Assembly: GCA_030691805.1 (NCBI GenBank)
Contig: JAUYDP010000205.1
Span: forward strand, 1-7,148
Length of the DNA stretch: 7,148 nucleotides
From: Dehalococcoidia bacterium
Lineage (GTDB): Bacteria > Chloroflexota > Dehalococcoidia > JAUYDP01
Reading direction: 5' to 3'
In this document: positions 1 to 4,733 of the stretch, piece after piece
How the letters are laid out: each line of letters starts with the position of its first letter
How positions within the stretch are numbered: position 1 is the first letter of the stretch
Program-made: the position numbers and the translations under genes
The notes under the pieces: generated by a model
Databases searched by the model: none
What the model was told of the DNA's origin: nothing
Seen by the model: only the letters and a program-made list of their open reading frames with translations

Positions 1-275
1 AGGGCCAGGATTACTGCAAGGGCCTCAGCACGGTTGGGAAGCTGGGCAGCAACGCAGTCGCCGGGCCGTACACCCAGCCCTGCCAGACCCAGGGCAAGCC
101 TTTGAGACATAATGGCCAATTCCCTGAAGGTGGTCCTTTTCCGGGAGTCCACCACGGCGACTTTATCAGGATGCGCTCGCGCCGTGAGGTCAAAGCGCTC
201 AGCTACCGTAAGGTCTCCCCAGTAGCCTTTCTCGGTGTACTCCCGGATGATCTCCGGGGTCAGGCGGGTCTGCAT
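1..275 (-). CDS. Acyl-CoA synthetase / AMP-dependent ligase, N-terminal part (cut by window edge)
   Basis: The minus strand from the ATG at 275 is open to the window edge and gives 91 codons beginning MQTRLTPEIIREYTEKGYW. Later come HPDKVAVVDS, then TFRELAIMSQRLALGLAGLG and VRPGDCVAAQLPNRAEALA. These are the conserved N-terminal blocks of the ANL superfamily (acyl-CoA synthetases, aryl-acid adenylating enzymes), which activate a carboxylic acid as acyl-AMP and usually then as acyl-CoA in the cytoplasm. The ATP-binding loop and catalytic lysine lie outside the window, so substrate class and intactness cannot be judged. The opening resembles the 2,3-dihydroxybenzoate-AMP ligase and cyclohexanecarboxylate-CoA ligase branch, which is a hint only. 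The start lies 24 bases after the stop of the IclR remnant and in the same frame. No strong ribosome binding site is visible, and a TTG at 296 is a weaker alternative start. It is the last gene of the minus-strand run visible here. Confidence 0.88.
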   Translation of the reverse strand, partial: MQTRLTPEIIREYTEKGYWGDLTVAERFDLTARAHPDKVAVVDSRKRTTFRELAIMSQRLALGLAGLGVRPGDCVAAQLPNRAEALAVILA

Positions 276-299
276 TGGCTCTATACAGGAACCCAACTC

Positions 300-638
300 T
301 TAGTAAGACCGCGCCTGGACACGCCTAGATATTGCCGGCTTGCCAGGATGATGTCCAAGTTCCTTTGAAATTCGCTCAGCCACCTCCTGCAATGAATGAG
401 CGCAAGTTTGAAGGACCTTCAGGTTGAGCCGAGTAGCTGGCCCAGAGATGGTTATGGCTCCCAAGACTCGACCTGAGTCACTGAACACGGGTGCGGAAGC
501 GCCGTTTACCCCCTTGACCCTTTCTCCAAAGCTGAATGCGATCCCACGCATCTTTATAGTAGCTAGCTCAGCTTCGAGAGCTTGTGAGTCCACGGGAACG
601 GTTTCATTGTTATCGGGTGAGCTCACGATGCATGGCAA
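300..638 (-). pseudogene. IclR-family regulator remnant, C-terminal effector domain only
   Basis: About 112 residues match the end of the IclR effector-binding domain: LEAELATIKMRGIAFSFGER, then VKGVNGASAPVFSDSGRVLG, AITISGPATRL and a last helix with VAERISKELG. Complete IclR proteins are about 250 residues, with a winged-helix DNA-binding domain in the first 70 or so. Here that domain and the first part of the effector domain are missing. The frame stays open upstream for at least about 20 codons, past 660 and into the 3' end of the transporter gene. That extension reads as out-of-frame transporter sequence, and only a TTG (638) or later GTG offers a start, without a convincing ribosome binding site. 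I read this as a 5'-truncated gene left by a deletion or rearrangement next to the transporter. A stand-alone effector domain is possible but unlikely. An intact copy probably once regulated the ligase and transporter genes, since IclR regulators often sit beside the catabolic genes they control. Confidence 0.75.
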
Positions 639-664
639 TCCTGGCAGCTTTCTACCCCAAGAGT

Positions 665-1912
665 TCAGGCGTTCACCACCCCAGCGCCTACAATTTCTGC
701 CGGCTGCACACGCTTTTCGCTGATAGTGAATGCGGTGATGGAGCCCAGCAGGCCGACGGCCGCCCCGACCAGGAATATGGAGTTGTAACTTCCGGTGAGG
801 TCGAAAGTAAGTCCCCCCAGGTAGGAGCCGGCGGCGGAAGCCACCTCATGGGCCAGGAAGGTCATGCCAAAGATAGCCCCAACGGAGAAACGGCCGTACT
901 TGTCGCCGATCATGGCCGAGGTCAACGCGCCGGTCCCCTTGGACATACCGAGGGCCAGGGCCACGATGGGGACGGCGGCGACACCCCCTACCAGGGCCAG
1001 GACGAGGAGCGAGAACCCTTTCATGAAGTAGAGGCCGGATAGTGGGTTCTTGCGTCCGACCCGATCCGATAGGGAAGCCACGGCGATGCTACCCACCAGG
1101 CCGATGGTCCCCGCGGCCGCGAGGAGATTGGCAGCCGCGGTCGCCGACATCCCCGCATCGAGGGAAAAGGGTATGAGGTGAGTATAGACCAGACCGCCCG
1201 TAAACCCGCAAACGCCGAAGGTCCCGAATAACTTCCAGAATGAGGGCGTCTTCATGGCCACCCGCATTGGGGTGAAATAGCTCTGGGCTTCAGTTGCCTG
1301 GCTCTTGATCCCGCCATCGGAGGGAGCCTTGTGCCCGGGATCGTTCCTGACCAACAAGAGTACCGTGGGGAGGACGATCACGAAGAAGGTCAGGCCAAGG
1401 ATGCCGTAGGCGGAGCGCCATCCAACTGCCTCGATAAGCTGAGCAGCCACGGGCAGGAGGACTACCTGCCCCATGCTGAAACCCGCAGTGGCAATGCTCA
1501 AGGCGAGGGCTCTGCGCTCCACGAACCAGCGCGTCACCAGGGCTGAGTTAGGTATGACCCCCGAGGCGCTGAACCCGATCGCTAGCACCAGCCCGAATAT
1601 CGCGTAGACCACCAGCAGGCTCGGCGCAAAGGTGAGGGCTATCAGGCCCGTCCCCGTTACCGCGGACCCGGCCGCCAGGACCACTTTGGCTCCAAAGGAA
1701 TCGGCCAGTTTCCCGACCAGGGGCTGGCAGAAGGCACCCACCAGCAACCCGATGGACATGGTCAGGGCAAGCGACGCCCGGCCGGTGGCAAACTCCGTCT
1801 GCATCGGAGTGAAGAAGGCGCCAAAGGACTGGCGCACCCCTGAAGACATTAGCATCGTAAAAAAAGCGACCCCCGTTATTACCCACTGGTACTCGACCCG
1901 GAAGGCTTTCAT
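665..1912 (-). CDS. MFS transporter, oxalate/formate-monocarboxylate carrier-like
   Basis: This 415-residue protein has the length and hydrophobic pattern of a 12-helix major facilitator carrier in the inner membrane. The MFS loop signature occurs twice, as expected from the internal duplication: GKLADSFGAK at residues 67-76 and SLSDRVGRK at about 280-288. Between the halves is a hydrophilic loop around residues 190-225. The segment TRWFVERRALALSI (about 117-130), followed by a glycine-rich helix, is typical of the monocarboxylate and oxalate/formate antiporter branch, so a small organic anion is the likeliest substrate. That assignment is inference. The ATG at 1912 follows the upstream cupin stop by 3 bases and has only a weak ribosome binding site, so translation is probably coupled. 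The stop is followed almost at once by the truncated IclR frame. The gene looks intact. Confidence 0.88.
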   Translation of the reverse strand: MKAFRVEYQWVITGVAFFTMLMSSGVRQSFGAFFTPMQTEFATGRASLALTMSIGLLVGAFCQPLVGKLADSFGAKVVLAAGSAVTGTGLIALTFAPSLLVVYAIFGLVLAIGFSASGVIPNSALVTRWFVERRALALSIATAGFSMGQVVLLPVAAQLIEAVGWRSAYGILGLTFFVIVLPTVLLLVRNDPGHKAPSDGGIKSQATEAQSYFTPMRVAMKTPSFWKLFGTFGVCGFTGGLVYTHLIPFSLDAGMSATAAANLLAAAGTIGLVGSIAVASLSDRVGRKNPLSGLYFMKGFSLLVLALVGGVAAVPIVALALGMSKGTGALTSAMIGDKYGRFSVGAIFGMTFLAHEVASAAGSYLGGLTFDLTGSYNSIFLVGAAVGLLGSITAFTISEKRVQPAEIVGAGVVNA

Positions 1913-1915
1913 TGA

Positions 1916-2368
1916 TCAATCCGTCCAGAGGCCGGCAGCGCGCAGCATGTTGGGGTCCGGCGGGCTAATAAGGCCGAGCAGGACCAGGGGCTCATCGCCT
2001 GTGTTAGCAACGCTAAACCTGGCCTGGACAGGTACAAACGCCAGGTCTCCTACGGCAAATTCATGGGCCGTCTCGCCGATCCATATCTTACCCTGGCCTT
2101 GCACCACGCTAAGACCGCATTCAGACATGCTAAGGACAATCACCCGGCTCTTTTCACCAGGTTCCAGCTTGTAGGATATTGCCATTGCGCTCACTGATCC
2201 GGCCAGCGGGTGAATGGGGATCCTCAGCTCTCCTCCGTAATCGGTAATAGCCGGAGCAGATTGAACGTGGAAAACCTGCCCCTTTGTCCGCACGCCGGTT
2301 GACCGCAGGCGCTCTTCCTCAGAAGACGCGGGCCGTCCGGCGTGAAAGGCTTCATTTGGTTTAGACAT
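1916..2368 (-). CDS. Small cupin protein with degenerate metal site
   Basis: A 150-residue single-domain cupin. Its core, residues 83-131, includes VVQGQGKIWIG and GDLAFVPVQARFSVANTG, which line up closely with VVEGEGRFLIG and GDVVHIPPMVPHCVENTG of the preceding cupin (2399-2860). In that alignment the two motif-1 histidines become Ile77 and Leu79, and the motif-2 histidine becomes Phe118. Glu83 and Asn122 are kept. Without the histidines it is unlikely to bind a catalytic metal in the usual way, so it may be a structural or ligand-binding partner, perhaps in a heterodimer with its neighbour. That role is inference. The start is supported by AGAAAGG at 2377-2383, 8 bases upstream. The gene follows its paralogue by 30 bases and precedes the transporter by 3. 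There is no signal peptide, so it is probably cytoplasmic. The reaction or ligand is unknown. Confidence 0.85.
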   Translation of the reverse strand: MSKPNEAFHAGRPASSEEERLRSTGVRTKGQVFHVQSAPAITDYGGELRIPIHPLAGSVSAMAISYKLEPGEKSRVIVLSMSECGLSVVQGQGKIWIGETAHEFAVGDLAFVPVQARFSVANTGDEPLVLLGLISPPDPNMLRAAGLWTD

Positions 2369-2398
2369 GTTTTGAACCTTTCTGAAAGAAGAAAACCG

Positions 2399-2860
2399 TT
2401 AGGGCCAGGTGCCTACAACGCGCTGGTATTCCAGGTCAATTGGAGCCTGGCCGCCGATGGTTACCAGCGGGGCGCTGCCGGTGTTCTCAACGCAATGCGG
2501 GACCATGGGCGGGATATGGACCACATCCCCAGCTTTGATCGGCGCCCATTCATCTCCAATCAGAAAGCGGCCCTCACCTTCCACCACAAAGATGGTGTCC
2601 TCTGAAAGCCGGTGATGGTGCGGCCCCTCTTGCGCCCCAAAGGTCTGGCCGGGAGCGATGACGATCGCTCCCATGGCCAGGTGCCTCGACCCTACTTTGG
2701 GATGCAGGACCTGCCGCCGGTGGGCACCCCATTTACGAAAATGCACGGCCTGGTTAATGTGCAGGACTACACCGGTCCGGCGGGCTGACTCGCCTATCTT
2801 CGCGAGGTCCTCCAGGCTAAGGGCTTCATCCGCAGTGATGACGTCCGCCAGTGTCCGCAT
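2399..2860 (-). CDS. Small cupin-domain protein, intact metal-binding motifs
   Basis: A 153-residue single-domain cupin with a complete metal site. Motif 1 is PHHHRLSED (His81, His83, Glu87) followed by VVEGEGRFLIG. Motif 2 is GDVVHIPPMVPHCVENTG, with His122 as the fourth ligand. Such proteins bind Fe, Mn, Zn or Ni and include dioxygenases, isomerases, decarboxylases and small-molecule sensors, so the family alone does not fix a function. The N-terminal 60 residues, including an RKWGAHRRQ segment, are not recognised. The start is firm: AGGAGG at 2868-2873 lies 7 bases before the ATG. There is no signal peptide. It is the first gene after the molybdoenzyme genes, 92 bases past the membrane-subunit stop and behind a perfect palindrome. 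It may be transcribed with them or may begin a separate catabolic segment. Confidence 0.87.
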   Translation of the reverse strand: MRTLADVITADEALSLEDLAKIGESARRTGVVLHINQAVHFRKWGAHRRQVLHPKVGSRHLAMGAIVIAPGQTFGAQEGPHHHRLSEDTIFVVEGEGRFLIGDEWAPIKAGDVVHIPPMVPHCVENTGSAPLVTIGGQAPIDLEYQRVVGTWP

Positions 2861-2912
2861 CCAGAGTCCTCCTGGTAAGTTAGATTGGCCCTGGGCGTCC
2901 GCCGGACCTTGC

Positions 2913-2943
2913 CGTAGGGGCGGGTTTGAAACCCGCCCCTACG
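2913..2943. repeat. Perfect 31-bp palindrome with GTAGGGGC arms
   Basis: Arms of 15 bases (CGTAGGGGCGGGTTT and its exact reverse complement) flank a single central base. Transcribed from the minus strand it would form a very stable GC-rich hairpin 10 bases after the NrfD stop codon (2953). No run of U follows in the direction of transcription, so it is not a classical intrinsic terminator. The GTAGGGGC edge matches that of the repeats at 3870-4059, which suggests one dispersed REP-like family. It could stabilise the 3' end of the upstream message or partly separate the molybdoenzyme genes from the cupin genes. Confidence 0.85.
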
Positions 2944-2952
2944 AGAATGGCT

Positions 2953-3834
2953 TTATAGATCAATTACCGGTGGATAGACGCCCGCTTTGAGCACTGAATA
3001 CCTGAAAAGATAGCCACCAACGAGGACCAGGATACCGGCAACCACCGTGGCCGCTGACGTGGTGGCGGTCTCACTGCCGGCCAGATAGACGGAAGCCGTC
3101 AAGATGATGGGAACTATCAGGCCTACCACGGTCACACCTATTAGGAAGAACACTGACAACTCCCCTGTCATCAGTATACGCACGGACTCCCTGGTGGCCA
3201 CAGTCGAAGTTGCCATAGTCAATATATAGACCCAGAGGAATACCAGGCTCGCGGCGAGGAGTGCGATCCCCAAGTTGCTGGCAGTTCTGAAAGAACCTCC
3301 GCTCCCTAGCAATATTGGCGAGAGTGTGAAGAGCACTCCCGCACCGCAGGCAAAGCCGTAGAGGGCGAAGAGGAGGGGGAGGAGGGTGGTATTCCAAAAT
3401 GGAATAGAGGGGGACTGGGAAAGGAGAAAGCCCGTGTACATCATTACACCCAATGCCCCCAGGGCAGCCACTATCCCTATGGCTGTTCCGAGGCCCGTGC
3501 TGCCTCCCCAGGGTAGCCCGGTAAGCCATTCTGGGATCATCCGCAGGATACCGAAGATGAGGAAGAGCATGGTGCAGACCACTCCCCGGCTTATCCAGGA
3601 CCTGCCAACCTGGGAGCCCGCCCGAATAAACCGGTCTGGCCTGCCCAGGTCAACGAGAAGGGCTATGGCCCCCAGGGCCACGGCAATCCAGCCCAGTAAC
3701 ATGCCGGAGGGGATGCCCAGGTACATTGACAAGATGAATGTGCCTGCCCCTGTTCCCCCTAAGAAGAAGTCTATGGCTGCCAGGGTCCCCCACCACTTCT
3801 GGGTCTTGAATCCAATGATAAACTGGTCAACCAT
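2953..3834 (-). CDS. NrfD/PsrC-type membrane subunit of molybdoenzyme complex
   Basis: A 293-residue integral membrane protein with about eight hydrophobic helices. NrfD-family marks are the first helix DFFLGGTGAGTF (residues 22-33), VDLGRPDRF (61-69) and GRSWISRG (77-84). These subunits anchor the iron-sulfur and catalytic subunits and exchange electrons with membrane quinone, without haem. I place the start at the ATG at 3834 because GGAGGA lies 7 bases upstream (3842-3847). A longer open frame to 3921 would add about 29 residues, part of them translated from the repeat array, and has no support. The ATG at 3849 is a possible alternative adding five residues. The gene is third in the order catalytic, Fe-S, membrane subunit, as in polysulfide reductase operons. 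It is unusual in being separated from the Fe-S gene by about 300 bases of repeats. Confidence 0.92.
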   Translation of the reverse strand: MVDQFIIGFKTQKWWGTLAAIDFFLGGTGAGTFILSMYLGIPSGMLLGWIAVALGAIALLVDLGRPDRFIRAGSQVGRSWISRGVVCTMLFLIFGILRMIPEWLTGLPWGGSTGLGTAIGIVAALGALGVMMYTGFLLSQSPSIPFWNTTLLPLLFALYGFACGAGVLFTLSPILLGSGGSFRTASNLGIALLAASLVFLWVYILTMATSTVATRESVRILMTGELSVFFLIGVTVVGLIVPIILTASVYLAGSETATTSAATVVAGILVLVGGYLFRYSVLKAGVYPPVIDL

Positions 3835-3841
3835 TGTGTAT

Positions 3842-3847
3842 TCCTCC
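3842..3847 (-). promoter_or_regulatory. Ribosome binding site deciding the NrfD start
   Basis: On the minus strand GGAGGA stands 7 bases before the ATG at 3834. It overlaps the first codons of a possible upstream start at 3849, which has no comparable site. This favours MVDQF as the true N-terminus and excludes translation through the repeat array. Confidence 0.8.
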
Positions 3848-3869
3848 ATGGATAACTTTAAATCGCGAA

Positions 3870-4020
3870 GGGTCGACACCAGGTCGACCCCTACATACGG
3901 GTGACCGGGGCGACACCACACCGACCCCTACATACGGGTGACCGGGGCGACACCAGGTCTGACCCCTACATACGGGTGACCGGGGCGACACCAGGTCGCC
4001 CCCTACATCTGGATACCCGG
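3870..4020. repeat. Tandem array of about four 37-38 bp hairpin-forming repeats
   Basis: Units start near 3871, 3909, 3946 and 3984, so the period is 38, 37, 38. Each has a GGGGCGACACC-like left part, a CCCCTACATACGGG part and a GTGACCGG tail; the fourth unit has a diverged tail. Units 1 and 4 hold perfect 8-bp inverted repeats around an ACCAG loop: GGGTCGAC with GTCGACCC (3870-3877, 3883-3890) and GGGGCGAC with GTCGCCCC (3982-3989, 3995-4002). Units 2 and 3 have imperfect stems. The array lies in the gap between the Fe-S and NrfD genes, where I see no gene; a frame across it (3827-4114) only translates the repeat. Units abut directly, so this is not a CRISPR array. Confidence 0.9.
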
Positions 4021-4030
4021 AGTACCTCTC

Positions 4031-4059
4031 CGTAGGGGCGGACCTTGTGTCCGCCCACG
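4031..4059. repeat. Single inverted-orientation copy of the GTAGGGGC hairpin element
   Basis: The plus strand reads CGTAGGGGCGGAC, a CTTGT loop, then GTCCGCCC and ACG. The inner stem is 8 bp (4036-4043 with 4049-4056), and the outer CGT/ACG can pair across a two-base bulge. The GTAGGGGC edge is on the plus strand here but on the minus strand in the adjacent tandem units (seen there as CCCCTAC), so this copy faces the array. The remaining stretch, 4060-4131, shows no gene, promoter or further repeat that I can support. Confidence 0.8.
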
Positions 4060-4131
4060 CGTCGTTTGGCGTTCGCGCCGGTAATGGGCGGCCAGGTCCC
4101 AACAGCTCTTCCAAACCATACTGTTAAACCA

Positions 4132-4731
4132 TCACGGGATATAATACACCGACGGCCTGGTGCCCATCTCCGGCCTCAACTGGATGGTATATCTCTCCCT
4201 TATCAACCTTGAAACCTCGCTGTTCGGGTCATCCAGGTCCCCGAAGGTGCGGGCTACCGCCGGGCAAGTCTGGACGCAGGCTGGCTCAAGACACTGCTCT
4301 ATCCGGTCTTTGCAGAAGTTGCACTTAGACACTGTCCCCTTCTGATGCTTCTTGTAACCCACTTCTTCAAAGGGGGTAATGTGTCCGGGATAGTAGCCGT
4401 TTATCTCCTCCAGGTAGGAGCGAGCCTCATAGGGGCAAGCCTCCATGCAGGCTTTGCATCCAATACAGGTGTTCTGGTCCACGTTTACTATCCCATCCTC
4501 CCGCTGGGTGGTGGCCCCAGTGGGACAAGCCCGCAGGCAGGGGGCATCCTGGCAATGATTGCAGAGGACCGGCACGAAAACCCTCTTGGCCTGTGGGTAT
4601 TTGCCCGTCTCCTTCTCCAGGCACCTGGCCCAGAATACCCCCGGTGGGGTGGCATTCTCCAGCTTGCAGGCCATGGTGCAAGCCTGGCATCCGATACATC
4701 TCTTGAGGTCTAGAACCATACCCAGCCGCAT
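4132..4731 (-). CDS. Four-cluster ferredoxin subunit of molybdoenzyme complex (PsrB/DmsB-like)
   Basis: A 199-residue electron-transfer subunit that would carry electrons between the molybdenum subunit and the NrfD membrane subunit. Sixteen cysteines in four groups fit four [4Fe-4S] clusters: Cys12-15-18-22, Cys57-60-65-69, Cys89-92-95-99 and Cys137-140-152-156. The second and third groups contain CLRACPTGA and CMEACPYEA, typical of the DMSO/polysulfide reductase B subunit. No signal peptide is present, which is usual because such subunits are exported in complex with the catalytic subunit. I choose the ATG at 4731, which follows the catalytic-subunit stop by 2 bases and has GGAGGG 6 bases upstream. 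A TTG at 4770 would overlap the previous gene by 37 bases and add an unrelated N-terminus. An ATG at 4719 is also possible but more poorly spaced. Function as a subunit is firm; the partner's substrate is not known. Confidence 0.93.
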   Translation of the reverse strand: MRLGMVLDLKRCIGCQACTMACKLENATPPGVFWARCLEKETGKYPQAKRVFVPVLCNHCQDAPCLRACPTGATTQREDGIVNVDQNTCIGCKACMEACPYEARSYLEEINGYYPGHITPFEEVGYKKHQKGTVSKCNFCKDRIEQCLEPACVQTCPAVARTFGDLDDPNSEVSRLIRERYTIQLRPEMGTRPSVYYIP

Positions 4732-4733
4732 AA

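Noticed and set aside
424..1042. Plus-strand open frames overlapping the IclR remnant and the MFS gene
   Set aside because: They are antisense to recognisable minus-strand protein families, have low-complexity content and show no known domain.
2897..2907. Small 11-bp palindrome GTCCG-C-CGGAC in the cupin upstream gap
   Set aside because: It is short and likely to arise by chance in GC-rich sequence; no further copies were noticed in the window.
2913..2943. Intrinsic transcription terminator after the NrfD gene
   Set aside because: The hairpin is strong but no T run follows on the minus strand, so a canonical rho-independent terminator is not supported; other roles remain possible.
3850..3921. 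N-terminal extension of the NrfD gene to a start at 3921
   Set aside because: Much of the added sequence comes from repeat units, and a strong ribosome binding site at 3842-3847 points to the internal ATG at 3834.
3870..4020. CRISPR array
   Set aside because: The units abut directly with a 37-38 base period and no unique spacers, and no cas genes are present.
3827..4114. Minus-strand open frame of 95 codons spanning the gap between the Fe-S and NrfD genes
   Set aside because: Most of it is translated tandem repeat (recurring SPRSPVCRG and HPYVGV), it overlaps the NrfD start, and it has no recognisable domain.
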